The notes: generated from the letters alone by a model not told the origin. A stretch of 64,000 nt of DNA from Talinum fruticosum (GCA_021018815.1 JAITYX010000046.1:2793501-2857500); one strand, 5' to 3'; shown: positions 38,001-49,675, counted from the stretch's first letter. Numbers and translations are program-made.

Positions 38001-38172
38001 TTAGCCACTGTTTCACAAGATTTCGATGTCTAAACTTCCTTTGATTGCGCTTAAATGTTACTAGATCTTTGATTTTGGGATGTAGAACTATTCGTGATGA
38101 ATTTGCAGTGTTTGCGTGCCGTTTTGGTCTTCCCCTTTTTCCCGCCACGGAGGAGCTCGGAGCAAGAAGAAA

Positions 38173-38216
<44 letters not shown>
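38173..38216. repeat. (GT)n(AT)n microsatellite
   Basis: About 22 bases of GT units followed by about 21 bases of AT units at the 5' side of the minus-strand LINE. Confidence 0.95.
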
Positions 38217-38444
38217 GAATGAGGAAATGATAATATACTTCACTTCCCGATGGAAGAACAAGAATCACTCAAAAATACTTACTAGGTATCATTAGAGGCC
38301 AATTGGATTCAAGGAAGCATTGTTTTTCCTTATACAAATAGCTTACTATGATACCTCATTTGGGAATTTGGACTTATATACCGTCATAATCTCTCATGAA
38401 TATATGGGTTTTCCTTATACAAAAACAAATTCGAAATTGACATC

Positions 38445-39617
38445 ATATTTCACACTCGATATGGCCCTAAAACCTCACGGAAGATTCAAAACCCTAATTT
38501 TATTTATCGTTTGGTTAAGAAATAATATCCCAGGAATTCTGAAAATAATTACTAAAATAAAATAACTAATAAAACTGACATTCAAACTTTGCCTAATTAG
38601 ATTTAATAAAATTCGAAAATCTTAATAAAAGGTTCATCCCCACATTCTAAAATCGACTATCTAGAACCATCTTCAAAATCAATCTTTAAAAAGAGACCTG
38701 ACACAAGTGGGGAAACTCGGTGAACCTCAGCCGGCCGTGGTTCCTACAATAACCACCAAGGCGGAATGACCGTTGAGACTAGTATTGGACTGATGAACCT
38801 CAATAGCCATTATAATAGCTAGTCCGAGTCACTCGAGAAAAGATTCATTGAGATGTGAATATTGTGTAGTGTTCCTTGTCTCAAAAGATGGTCCATCCCT
38901 CTGGTGGTGATTGAAATTTGGGGTGGAAACAACCGTTAGACTCAAAGTTGAAGTTTTCCAATTTTGGAAACAAACAATCCCGACATGGTGTCCGGGCCAT
39001 GTCCATAAATGGGTGATTTACGTCTACCGGTGTTTAACAGCTAGAAACCAACAGTTTTTGTATTTCAAAAAAGATTAGGCTTGTTTAATCAACCTACAAA
39101 AGCAAATCAAAGTGGTACTTAAAGTATAAAAATACTTTGGTCCAAAATTAGGCAAAGATAATAATTAAATCAAAGTAATTAAGCACTTAATTATCTTCGA
39201 CTCTAAAAGAGTGGAATTTTCCGAGTCTAATATTTATTAGATTCAGATTCCATCTTGAGTCAATCCTTAAAATGATCAAGTTAGAAAGAATAAGATATCA
39301 GAATACATAAACTTGATCAAGTAAATAATTCCGTATAAATAAACCGACGTAGAAATTAGAATTAATGTTGTCATTCATTTTCACTTGAAACACAAAGTCG
39401 GTGATCGGAATAAAAGTGTTAGAGAAATTATTTACTCATGCGAATGTTCCGAGTTATGTCTAAGTGGGTCGAAACACAGCTTAAGAAACGTTATGCTTGA
39501 AGAATGGTTTCGAGTAGGTGATAACAAGATGAAAAACCTAGATATGAGTTTCTATAAAGCTTAGAATGACTTAAAATCAAAACCTAAGAGAGATAGAGAG
39601 TTATACCCGAGTCTTCA
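38445..39617 (-). repeat. Partial 3' LTR of element A
   Basis: Matches 59,367-60,468 over about 1.1 kb. Its right end ...GTCTTCA meets the PPT. The outer part corresponding to 57,421-57,997 is missing at the left, so the LTR is truncated or replaced there. It contains a block (38,450-38,760) shared with the 5' LTR of A but absent from LTRs B and C. Confidence 0.82.
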
Positions 39618-39630
39618 ATCTCCCCTTTTT
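39618..39630 (-). promoter_or_regulatory. Polypurine tract of element A
   Basis: Minus strand AAAAAGGGGAGAT directly before the LTR start TGAAGACTC. The same tract occurs at the 3' LTRs of B and C. It primes plus-strand DNA synthesis in this family. Confidence 0.85.
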
Positions 39631-40056
39631 GATGAAAGGCATTCCATAATTAAGATAGAAACTAATCGGCTCGTAGAGTTAAGTTTTCATAGAGAATTGA
39701 TCGAGCATGGAGTATTTATCGGAACAAGAAAAATAACGACGATGTTAAAGAGTAAAGAGATAATATCGAGTAAATATAAAACATGTACTAAGAAACAGAT
39801 ATGCTCCGAAATAAGCTAATTTCATTCATTGCGAGAAACAATTGTACAAGAGCAAAATAAAGTAGAGTAAAGTAAACTCGATAAACAACGAAGGGATAAA
39901 CTCCCTCTAAACCAAAATCTATTTTTTATAGAATAAATAACACAAAGAAAACTGAGTTTGAGACTAGGAGGGAAGGGCGAGTCTAGCGTGAGGTTGAAGA
40001 ACGAGTTGTGCGCCTCCACCTATATGCTTGAGTAGAAGTAGTTGGGCGAGGTGGCA

Positions 40057-41719
40057 TCAAAATGGGTAGATCTCGGAAGTGGAGGGATCCAAGTTCGCGT
40101 GAACCGGAGCGAGATCTTCCTTTTCTTCTTCCTCTTCTTCTTCCTCAAAGACTACTGCTGGCTGAGGCTTTGAGGCAGGGGCCTTAGACCGGCTGACTTC
40201 ACCGGCCTCTTCCGAGGCACTTTGAGTGTGATCGTAAGAGATCACCTTAGGTTCTTTGTTGCCCTGGTCCTCGGGTTGAGCAGCTCCTTCCTCCTTTTCT
40301 TCTTCTTTTTCTCCTCCTTTAGCCTCTCTATGTCCTTTTGCTTCTTCTTCACCTTCTTCGAGTCGGATTTAGAAGGTTTAGAGGACTCCTTAGATTCTTC
40401 GAGAGGATTCCGAGTCCTCGGCTGCTTTTGATCTTCTCTCGTTGGAGGCGCTAAATTTGATCGCGTCATTGCTTGATCATCTCCTTGAGCTCGTAAATCA
40501 GATCTTGACTCTGCTTGAGCCGAGTTTGAGTCCGGCTTTGCATCGAGTTAAAATTGGGATGAAAGCTCGGAAAGAGCTTAGAGTTGATTTCAACTCTAAG
40601 GCAAGAGAAGTTTGTTGGCCACCTTCTCAAGAAGCTCAATAAAAGGGCAGGCAGAGAAGGTCCAGCGAGTCATACGTGAGACCCTAAAGTTGTTTGAGTC
40701 CGAGGTAGAGGAGGAGGGGCTGGTAACTCGGGTGAGTGAACCTAGACACCAGGCTTGACTTCCTGGTATCCAAGACCAATGAGTTCACACCTGCCAAGGC
40801 GAACGGCGAGTTCTAAGACAGATTGAGGGTCGAAGGAAGAGGGATCCCAAACCGAGTGAAAATAATAGTGAGAAGAGCACCGAAACGATATGGAGTCTTC
40901 TTAGTGTCAAAAGGAACAGAGGCTATCTCGCTCCAAGATGAATGGAAAGAGGTTTACTTTGTAGCCCTTAAGAATGTCATAGAGAACCTTTAGAACTTTG
41001 GAGTTGGGGTTCTCTTTAGATGGGTAATAGGAGAAGAATGTCCTCATTCGGAATGAAACACAAAAGCTTGGCTTCTAAGGTCATTTGAGGCACGAGAAAA
41101 GTTCTTTCTGCACCGAGGAGGTTCTTTAGCGTATTTTGCAAAAAGTCATCGGACACTTCGAGTGAGAGGGACCAAGAAATTTCACTCGTACCATTCCCAG
41201 ATCAAGAAATTCGCTTTCCCTCTACTTTTCGTACTTGACCATCCTTTCCTTTAGAAAAGGACCGATTAAGGGAGGTTTTAACTCCTAAGCCAAGGAAAGA
41301 AAAAAAGTTCGAATTGGATTTCTTCCGATCCTTGATACTTGAGAAAGAGAGACTTCACATTGAAGAATCCGTGAAGTAAAGTAAGATTGATTCAAACGAT
41401 TTTTCCTTGAACAATAGAAAAAATAATGTTGTTGCTTGATTGTCATGTTAGTATAAAACTCGGACACAAGGTGTCCGTAAATATACTCACGTAAATAAAG
41501 ATAGGTGTACACACCAGCTTTGAGGATGTGTTTCAACTAGGAGAAGGAGGTTTTGGAAAGAACTTGTCTTCCATAATGAAATGTTGGGCGACATTGTGTT
41601 TTGGGTCTTCCGAGGCGGGCTCTTTGCCTTTGTCTTATACTCGCCTTAGATCGAGTGGACTTAGTTCTGGCCTTCTTGGTGGCTGAACCTCCTTCCATAG
41701 CAAATCCTCTCTTAGGCAT
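40057..41719 (-). pseudogene. Extra ORF of element A in the env position, broken
   Basis: From the ATG at 41,719 the frame reads MPKRGFAMEGGSATKKARTK, a basic N-terminus matching the MPKRG start of the element B copy. Then come LVSEFYTNMTI (41,285-41,536), a segment related to the B copy near 41,050-41,170, and a Lys/Glu-rich C-terminal tail (40,242-40,469 and 40,057-40,245, with a run of Glu). The order and the EFYxN motif resemble the putative plant transposon protein domain (Transposase_32) often seen in plant retroelements. Its function is unknown. Frameshifts at about 41,537 and later break it. A TATA box and pyrimidine-rich leader precede the ATG. Confidence 0.62.
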
Positions 41720-41896
41720 GGTTAGATAGTAGAGAGTATTTGAGAAAAACAAGAGAAAAAGTAAAGAACACAGAAAATTGAGAAACGAGAAGAGAGAGAG
41801 AGCGAGCGAGTGAGTGAATGAATGAACTTTGAGAGCAAAGAGAGCGAGAGAGAAAGCAATAAGTAGGTAAAGTAGAAGAAAGAAACTAAAGCGAGT

Positions 41897-41967
41897 GCTA
41901 TTTATAGCAAGAAAAAGCTTCCAACCGACTTTCGACTCGGTTACCAAGCAACGGTTATCGGACCGTT
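41897..41967 (-). promoter_or_regulatory. Internal TATA promoter of the extra ORF, element A
   Basis: Minus strand GCTATAAATAGC (41,897-41,908) lies about 180 bp upstream of the ATG at 41,719, with a CT-rich leader between. AACGG boxes lie just upstream: 41,963-41,967 on the minus strand and 41,950-41,954 on the plus strand. The matching site in element B is at 49,636-49,675. Confidence 0.55.
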
Positions 41968-42349
41968 GAGTCACGCTATGCGATGAGGCTAGTTTCTCCA
42001 ACAACTTTCTTCTAACGGCTAGTTTTGCTGATTGTTCGCGTGACACAAAGAGAGAGAGACAAGAAAGGGTTTTCGAAAACATTTATGAAATTTGCCATTT
42101 ATCTAGAGATGATTCCAAAATTTAGATGTCCGTTTTGCTCAAAATCCGAGTCTAACTTAGTAAGGTTTCCGAGTGACTCATAACACACTCGGAAAATTGA
42201 TAACTCATAGCTCGAGTGTCATTTTGAGTCAACTGATCCATTTGTTATCTACTCAAAGCATGTAACAATTAATCATAATAGAATAATTCATACAATAACT
42301 CGGATAATCATGCATTTAACATGCCAAGCTCATTCGTAATAAAGTGAAA

Positions 42350-43760
42350 CTAATCTTCACTCGGAGGCTTAGTGAAAATATCAGCTAATTGCAAGTTTGT
42401 AGGAATAAACCGAAGTTCAATATCACCTTTCTCATAATGATCTCTCAGAAAATGATACCCGACCTCAATGTGCTTTGTCTTTGAGTGTTGAACTGGATTC
42501 TTAGTGATGATAATTGCACTTTGGTTGTCACACTTGATTGGAATATATGTGAATGATAATCTAAGATCCTTCAAGTGTTGCTTGATAGAGATAATCCGAG
42601 CACGACAAGCTCCAGTACGCAATGTACTCAGCCTCAACATTTGATAGAGCAACCGAGGTTTTACTTCTTTGAGTGCCAGGAGATGAGTGATTGACCCGGA
42701 AATTAGCATGCTCCTGATGTGCTCTTTCTATAAACCTTGTATCCATCATAATTAGTATCCGAGTATCCGAGTGAGAGTCGGTTTTGAGTCCTTTAAAAAC
42801 CATAGACCAAGATTCCGAGTCCCTGCAAGATATCTAAAAATTCCTTAGGATTAACTTGAAATCTTACGCAAAGGCGGACACTAAACATGATATCCGGCCT
42901 ACTAGATGTGAGATACGGTAGAGATCCAATCATACCTCTGTAGAGTTTCGATCTACGACTTTACCTTTATCATCTAAGTCTAGTTTCAAACTACTAGTCA
43001 TAGGTGTTGCTGCATGCTTCACATCTTGTAGCTTGTATTTCTTTAATAACTCCTTGGTGTACTTAGATTGATGGACATAGATGCCATCCTTTTCTTGCTT
43101 GATTTGCGGACCAAGGAAGAAATTGAGTTCTCCCATCATGCTCATTTGGAACTCCTATCTCATTAACTCGGAAAACTCTTAGCATGGAGTTTCATTAGTA
43201 GCTCCAAAAATAATATCATCAACATAGATCTTAATGATGAGAAAATCATTCCCCTTGGTTTTTGTGAAAAGAGTTTTGTGAATCGACCTCTTTTGAAATC
43301 ATTTTCAACCAAGAAACTGCTTAGTCTTCATACCAAGCTCCGGGAGCTTGTTTAAAACCGTATAAAGCCTTTTGCAATTTGAAAACATGATTTGGAAATT
43401 CCGAGTTTTCAAATTCAGTGGGGTTGCTCAACATAAACTTCTTCTTTTATATAACCATTGAGAAATGCACATTTGAAATCTATTTGATAAAGCTTGATGT
43501 TCATGCTAGATACAAATGATAAGAGAATTCCGATTGCCTTAATCCTAGCAACAAGTGCAAGGTTTCCCCACAATATATTCCCTCTTCTTGGTTATACCCC
43601 TGAGCAACTAATTTAACCTTATTTCTAACCACCAACCCTTCCTTATCTAGTTTGTTCTTGAAAACCTATTTGGTTCCTATTACTCGGGTGGTCGAACGTC
43701 GTTTGGTCGAGTTCGGACTTGGTTTCTTTCAAATTGATTTAGCTCTTTTTACATGGCCTC
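42350..43760 (-). pseudogene. Copia reverse transcriptase and RNase H of element A, broken
   Basis: In decayed frames the RT keeps the catalytic YVDDIIFGATNE (about 43,190-43,225), then MSMMGELNFFLGPQIKQEKD (42,930-43,145). RNase H follows with VEAEYIA (about 42,625-42,645), YIPIKCDNQSAI and the C-terminal HIEVGYHFLRDH and LQLADIFTKPP (42,350-42,709). These enzymes copy the element RNA into DNA in cytoplasmic particles. The upstream RT fingers/palm (43,250-43,760) are split by at least two frame changes. Confidence 0.82.
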
Positions 43761-44050
43761 TACCCATTCAAGTTTAGTTAAGACTTCTAGTACATTTTTA
43801 GGTTTAGTTAATGATATGAATGCTGAAAATGCACATAGATTCTGTAAAGAAGAACGAGTTCTTAGCCCACTTTTGATATCGAAAGAATGTTCTCGAGTGG
43901 GTGACTAGATGTATATTTGAAAGCTTTACTCGTGATTCGGTTTACCAATTTTATTGGTTGAATAGGCTGATCTTTAGTTGGTTGCTCTTGCTAAGCTTTC
44001 GCATTGGCTTGTTGTTTAGCATTCCGAGTTGGCTCTTGATTTTATTCATT

Positions 44051-45190
44051 CTAAGTCACAACATTCCGAGTTAGATCAATTCTTTTACTTTGATTCTTTT
44101 TGAGCTCAACTTGAGCAATGTCATCTTCATCTCTGTTAAGCTTGAGATTTGAGAAGGTGGATTCACTTATTCTGCCAAGATCAATCTCATCAAAAACAAT
44201 GTGGATACTTTCTTCCACTTTGTTAGTCCTTTTGTTAAATATTCGATAAGCTTTACTATGAGATGAGTAACCAAGAAATATATCTTCATCCGATCTAGCA
44301 TCAAACTTAGTTAGATGTTCCTCACTATTGTTATGCACAAAGCATTTACATCTGAATGGTCCAAACTAGGAATTTTTGGGCTTCTTTCCCTTGTACAGTT
44401 CATAGGGTGTCTTCTTCAAGATAGGTCCGATGAGGCATCTGTTGAGTGTATAATTTGTTGTGTTGATCGCCTCAACCCGGAAATAGTAAGGTAGATCATT
44501 TTCAATCATCATGGTCCCTCATATTTCTTCAAGAGTTCTATTCTTTTTCTCCACTGCTCCATTCTCGTTGAGGAGTTTTTAGTGCGGAGAAGTTGTGGGA
44601 GATGTCATTCTTGTCACGAAGTCTGCAAATTCCGAGTAATTGAACTCCCATCCATGGTTAGTTCGAATTCTTCCGATATGAATCTCGAGACTCCACTTGA
44701 ATTTTCCTGCAGATCTTAATGAACTCTTTAAAGGATTCATTCTTGGTCCTCAGAAAACACACCCAGGTAAATCATGAATAATCATGAATAATAACCGAGT
44801 ACATATGATTTACCTCCTAAGCTTTTCACATGAATTTCACCATACAAATCCATATGAACCAATTCAAGTACTTTGGATGTAGACACAGCTTTGAGTGGTT
44901 TGAAACATGATCCGACTTGCTTTCCTTTTGTGCATGCTTCATAAATTTTATCTTTCTTAAATGCACAGTTAGGTAAACCCCTAACTAATCCATGAGATGC
45001 AAGTTTCTTGATAATATGCATGCTAATATGACCTAGTTTATGATGCCATGTCCATGAATCATTATTCAAAGATGCTTTTAAGCAAGATAAATTCTGACTA
45101 GAATCCGAAAGAGGAATAGTATAAGTGTTACCCGACCTCATACCTAAGAGCTTAGTCTTTTTAGTGACTGCATCGAAATGTAGCAGTTGG
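44051..45190 (-). pseudogene. Copia integrase of element A, broken
   Basis: The zinc-binding start WHHKLGHISMHIIKKLASHG ... EACTKGKQ (44,782-45,141) has tyrosine (KIYEAC) where element B has the first Cys (KVCEAC), so one of the HHCC ligands is lost. HMDLYGE follows with the first catalytic Asp. The core continues in shifted frames with NGAVEKKNRTLEE (about 44,530-44,570) and ends in the copia post-integrase block FDARSDEDIFLGYSSHSKAY (44,051-44,338). The enzyme would insert the DNA copy into the genome. Confidence 0.8.
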
Positions 45191-45219
45191 TATAAGTGAA
45201 TCTTACCTCTTAACCTTTG

Positions 45220-45738
45220 TCACATAGCTGAGAGATCGATGTTAAGGAGATTGTACTTAAGCCCTTTGACAAGGTAGACTAGACTTGCTGAGTTGTTTCC
45301 TTGACCAATCTTGTCAATCCCAACTATCTTGCCTTTGTTGTTATCTCCAAATGTGACTTTTCTTCCCTTCAAATCTTCTAACTCTCGGAAGAGTTTTGAG
45401 TCTTCGGACATATGGCGTGAGCAGCCACTATCTAAGTACCAATGACCCTTCCATTTCGAGTCACCTGTAACACGTAAACAAACTAACCCTTTTCGCTTCC
45501 TCTTACAAACCCAAGTAACTTTACTGTGGTCTTTCTTTGAGGAAGAACACTTTTGGGAACCCAGATTTGAATAATTTTGAGTTTGGTCCGATTTTGAGTC
45601 TTCCTTTTTGAAAACCGAGTCCGAGTCTCTTTTCTTTGAAAATCTTTTCTTTTGTAAACAGAGTTGAGAAGGCTTTTTCCTATAAACCGGTATGGGCTCA
45701 GTCCTCTTTTCATGCGAGTGAATGAGACCATGCTCAGC
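45220..45738 (-). pseudogene. Protease and gag C-terminal basic region of element A, interrupted by B
   Basis: The protease active-site region WYLDSGCSRHMS (about 45,400-45,450) keeps the DSG motif and is followed by the frame 45,220-45,411, ending with VKGLKYNLLNI. Upstream is a Lys/Arg-rich gag end (45,483-45,731). The sequence is cut at 45,738/45,744 by the 3' LTR of element B and resumes at 55,822. The protease would have released the gag-pol parts. Confidence 0.78.
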
Positions 45739-45743
45739 CTTCC

Positions 45744-47345
45744 CGAAGGTTTGCTCGGGGAGAGTCTCGAGTCACCCTAGAGGGGGTGAATAGGGTGATG
45801 GAGGATTTTCTTTGAAAATCAAACTCTTTTGCCAAAGTGGAGAGAGAAACAGATTCCGAGTCTAAAGTGGGGTCAGAAAAGTATGAGCTCGTAATTGCTA
45901 TAAAGAGTAAAGAGTCGATAAAGTCGAAGCTTTGAGACCTGTCCGAGTCTAGAATGAACTCGTAAAGTAAAGACAAAGAAGTTACGTGGAAACCCTCCTC
46001 GGGCGTAAAACCACGGACCGTGCTAATCCAAGCATGAAGTCAAATCCACTATTTTGAGTCCACAAAATACGAGTAACCGACCGAACCCAAGTTGCTCCCT
46101 TAAACAACTCTTTACAAGTATTCCTAGACTCGTAAATTCCCTTATCCGATCTAGTACTTTCTAGTTGAGATAACCCTTACAGCTAGGGACAACTAAGCTG
46201 AGTTAACCTTTACAGACTTAGTCAAGGGACCTTACCTAGAAAGTAAGAAAGTGTTTATAACTAAGTACAAGACCTTACAACTCGAAAGTAATGAAATTAT
46301 AGAGGGGGAGTTGTAAGTAGAAGATTGAGAATGAATACAATGACTTTGCTCAAGTACGTGTATTAAAATAGGTTCAGCAATCTTCAAGTCTTGAGAGTTG
46401 GCTTCTATTTATAGATGACCAAGCAGCATAGCCGTTATCTCCAACTTCGACGGGAAGTCCTTTGTGACCGTTGATAAGGACTTTCCGAGTCACTCGAAAG
46501 TATCCGTTGTGATATGAACGTTGGGCAACGGTTCTTAACTCTCTTGGAAGTCCCAAAACCACTAGCTGTGTCTTGAAGGATAAGGTGGAAACCACCATTA
46601 AGCTTGGCGTTTCAGTTTTCCAGATTTGGAAACAGACATGTCCCGACTCAATCTTCCGGGACTGGAACAGAGAAGAGGAAAAGCCATGTCTCGCTAGTGA
46701 TTTGACGTTTTGAAGCCGGTTACTTTTGTAATTCAAAAAGTGTATCCTCGTTTGAATAACCTACAAAAGTAAATCGATTTTGGTTCTCAAAGTATAAAAT
46801 ACTTTGGTCCACGATTAGACACGAGATAATAATATAATTAAGATAATTAAGCAACTAATTATCTCGAGTCGGAAAGTGATTGGAATTTTCCGAGTCTAAT
46901 ATCCATGAAACTCAAAATTCAATCTAAGTTAGTCTAAGCGAAGAATCAAGTTACATCAAGAATATCGAGTGAAATAACTTGGTATAAACTAAGCACGATT
47001 TAGACTAGAAGCACCGACTTCAACAAAATAGAACTTATAACATGAAGTCAGATCTAAGTGTGGTAAAGCGAAATACTAGTCAATTAAGCATGCGATATAT
47101 CTAAGTGATGAGGAACTCGGAACCGAGTGAGACATGCAGATCTCGTTTTCCGAGTCACTTAGAGACAAGCAAGAAATACATGAAGTAAATGCTATATCAC
47201 TTAGGGAAGATACCATATCACTCGTAAAATTTTCTAAGGTACGAGAGAATGCCTTGGAATCAAAACTCTATAAGTGAGAAATTCTTATACCCGATTCCTC
47301 TCGTTAGAACTCGGAATTGTGCCGAGCAAGTGTCTCGAGTCTTCA
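45744..47345 (-). repeat. 3' LTR of element B (1,602 bp)
   Basis: On the minus strand it starts TGAAGACTCGAG next to the PPT and ends ...CCTTCG (final CA mutated to CG), next to the duplication CTTCC. It keeps the TATA box and AACGG array. It is full length compared with LTR C and is about 855 bp longer than its own 5' LTR. Confidence 0.92.
46404..46531 (-). promoter_or_regulatory. LTR promoter of family A/B/C: TATA box and phased AACGG boxes
   Basis: Minus strand TCTATAAATAGA (46,404-46,415) is preceded by AACGG on the minus strand at 46,432-46,436, 46,468-46,472 and 46,504-46,508, exactly 36 bp apart, and by an AACGG on the plus strand at 46,527-46,531. LTR C keeps the same layout (TATA 62,744-62,755; boxes from 62,772, 62,811, 62,847 and, plus strand, 62,870). 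AACGG is the core of MSA/MYB3R sites in plants; use here is inferred. Confidence 0.6.
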
Positions 47346-47358
47346 ATCTCCCCTTTTT
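47346..47358 (-). promoter_or_regulatory. Polypurine tract of element B
   Basis: Minus strand AAAAAGGGGAGAT directly before the LTR start TGAAGACTC. Confidence 0.87.
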
Positions 47359-47910
47359 GATGAAAGGCATTCCATACTTAGATAGAAACTTTGTTAGTGA
47401 TAAAGATCTACTTTTGAATACTTGCGTATGAAATCAAATAAGTAAAGCAAGCCTAATGTGTCGGATCATAAAAAATATATGCTCAGCCATGAAATAATGT
47501 TAACTCGTAAAGGGTTGCAATCACCGAGAAAATTGAAGCGAAAGCATTAATTCATTGAAATTGAAGAGAGTACATAGATGGAGAAACTCCCCTAAACAAG
47601 ACAACAAGTTTTCTATCTATATTCTCCCCTTGCCTTTCAAAGAAAAACAACACCAAAAAGGGAGGAATACAGACAGTTAGTACAAATTTGATGTCCGGAC
47701 AAAAGAAATAAGTAGAAATCTCTCGTAAAGAAGAAGAATATGGCAGATCGTGGAATTGTGACACAGTGCATGGCGCCTACGAGGGAAAGGGGGATGTCCG
47801 AGTAGAAGCGGAGGGATGAAAGGTACGCCGCGCTGGTAGGATCTTGACGATGTGCTTGAGCGCGGCGGAGGGAGAACCAGGATCGCCGTTAAGGGCTCAG
47901 CTCCGAGTGG

Positions 47911-49394
47911 CTAACCCGTAACGAGAGGATCTAGGGGTTCTTCCATGTGGACCTTGGTAGCCGGAGGGGGCCGCTCTGCTCGACCCGCCGCATGTTGTCG
48001 TAGCACAGCTTGGGCCTTCGACCCACTCGGACTACCGTCCGAGCCGAGTACCGCAACCGGAGATTGAGGAGCAATCCGACCTCGCCAGTTCCTCGCCGCT
48101 TCTTCTTTGTGTTCCACCCCTTGCCCGAGATGGAGCTGCCTAGTCGCGAGCTCCTCGGCGTCTACTTCTTCGTTGTCTACAGCCTTCTTCCTCCTCGCTT
48201 CGAGGAGGTCGGCCCGGGCTCGAAGACACTTCGAAGTGTCCGAGTCGCCATGGTCCCGAGCCGCCTTGGACCTTCTCTCTCCGAGGAGCTCGACCAGCTC
48301 CTTCGCTCCTTCACCAACTCCCTCATCTCAAGAACCATTGTTTGCCGCTCTCGGATTTGGGATTGGGAGGTTTTTGGTGGATGAACATAGACTCGATATA
48401 TAGTCCTGAATGAGCCGAGCAGTGTCCTTGAATTCGGAGGACACGAAGCTAATTTTGTCCATGAAAGCGGAGGACAAAATAGCGGAGAGAGATTTTGAGG
48501 CACCTGAGGTGGAAGCACCAACAGTGGGGTAGGGAGAGAGAGAGGGGTTTCTTTCGAGTCCGAGGCGGAGAAGGAGGCCTCAGCTCCGAGTTGTGCACCC
48601 GGACACCAGGTTGAGTTTTCCGGTACCCGTACCCTCGGAGTTCCTTTTGCCGACCACAACGGTAGCCTCGCATACGCAGCTTGGGTCCGAGGGGAGAGGA
48701 ACTTTAAATTGTTCGAAAACAAGGGTGAGAAGAGCACCGAAGGGAAGAGGGGTGTTCTTCTTATTTTGGAGTTGAGCTGGCACAACTGCCATCTCGCTCA
48801 ATTATTGAGGGGAAGAGGTCTACTTCGTAGCCCTCAAGAATGTCAAAAGAGATTTCAAATGCTTAGAGTTGGGGTTCTCCTTGCTGGAATGCTCGAGAGA
48901 AAAAGGTTCTCATCAGCAGGAAGCACGTAAGGCATGCTTCGACTTCAACCGAGTCACTGAAAAATTTTTCCGTGACTCAGGGAACGCTTTAGCATATTTT
49001 TCAAAAAATTCGTCGGCGACTTCAATGAAAGGAATGGGGTTGCTGTTCAAGAAAAGAGAGGAAACCTTGAACAAGCGGTGGAGGAGAGAGGTGTTTATTC
49101 GGACAGTCACATTCTAAACTTTGGAGGTTAGGACACCTTCGGAGTGAGTGAGGTGAGTGTAAAACTCGAAACGAGTTCAGGGTAAATGAACTTGCTGAAA
49201 CACGTAAAATTATACACTTTGGTGGTTTTAATGTGGGGCAACCACGAAAATTTTGTGGTTGGGAAGAACTTATCGTCCAGCGTGAGATGCTCGGGTGACA
49301 ACGGGCTTAGAAGGGGTTGAGCTTTCTGGGTTTTGGTGCGTGGCCTTTTGGAGGAAGAGCCCTGAAAGTCGCGATGATTACCTCTCTTAGGCAT
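47911..49394 (-). pseudogene. Extra ORF of element B in the env position, broken
   Basis: From the ATG at 49,394: MPKRGNHRDFQGSSSKRPRT, then FSKFIYPELVSSF (to 49,128), then IEVADEFFEKYAKAF (48,913-49,110), then LPFGALLTLVFEQFKVPL (48,580-48,801) and a Ser/Lys/Glu-rich C-terminal part (47,911-48,400). The block order parallels element A, and the PxPFGxLLT...FGVPL-like segment resembles proteins annotated as putative plant transposon protein in plant genomes. At least four frame changes break it. A TATA box lies about 245 bp upstream. It is not the copia gag or pol. Whether it is an env-like gene or a captured host gene is open. Confidence 0.6.
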
Positions 49395-49635
49395 TTTGAG
49401 AATGAGGAAAGAAAGATGAAACTTTTGAGGAAGAGAAGAAGAGAGTAGGTAAACGAGAGCAAAAGAAAAGGAGTAGAAGAAAGAGATGAGAGCAGACGAA
49501 TTTACTTCGAGATAGTCTTTGGGTTGCTTGAAGATGTCCAGTGAGCACCGTAGACGTAGAAAGCTTCCGCGAGAAGGTTTACGTACGAGAGAGATAGAGA
49601 ATGGAATGTGAAGTAACGAGATGAAGATGAATAGG

Positions 49636-49675
49636 CGCTATATATAGAAAGAAAAACGTCCGTTAACTTTCCGTT
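49636..49675 (-). promoter_or_regulatory. Internal TATA promoter of the extra ORF, element B
   Basis: Minus strand TCTATATATAGCG (49,636-49,648), with AACGG boxes at 49,660-49,664 and 49,671-49,675, lies upstream of a CT-rich leader and the ATG at 49,394. Its position matches the element A copy. Confidence 0.55.

Larger units (their letters stand above)
33404..38160 (-). mobile_element. L1-type LINE, minus strand, broken
   Basis: On the minus strand: ORF1 with zinc knuckle (about 38,000-36,960), endonuclease (36,880-36,020), reverse transcriptase (35,980-34,300), C-terminal zinc-binding part (34,300-33,579). Same family as the plus-strand LINE next door. It is nearly full length but has many stops. 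Its 3' end appears to run into a (TA)n tail at 33,383-33,403. The 5' end near 38,160 adjoins a (GT)n(AT)n tract. Confidence 0.78.

Noticed and set aside
41285..42082. 181-codon ORF read as one protein from 42,082
   Set aside because: The part above 41,719 is the CT-rich leader downstream of the TATA box; the conserved start MPKRG sets the ATG at 41,719.
48177..48785. 202-codon minus-strand ORF as a host gene
   Set aside because: It lies within the extra-ORF region of element B, is Ser/Pro/Arg-rich, and the frame supported by comparison with element A is a different one (48,580-48,801).
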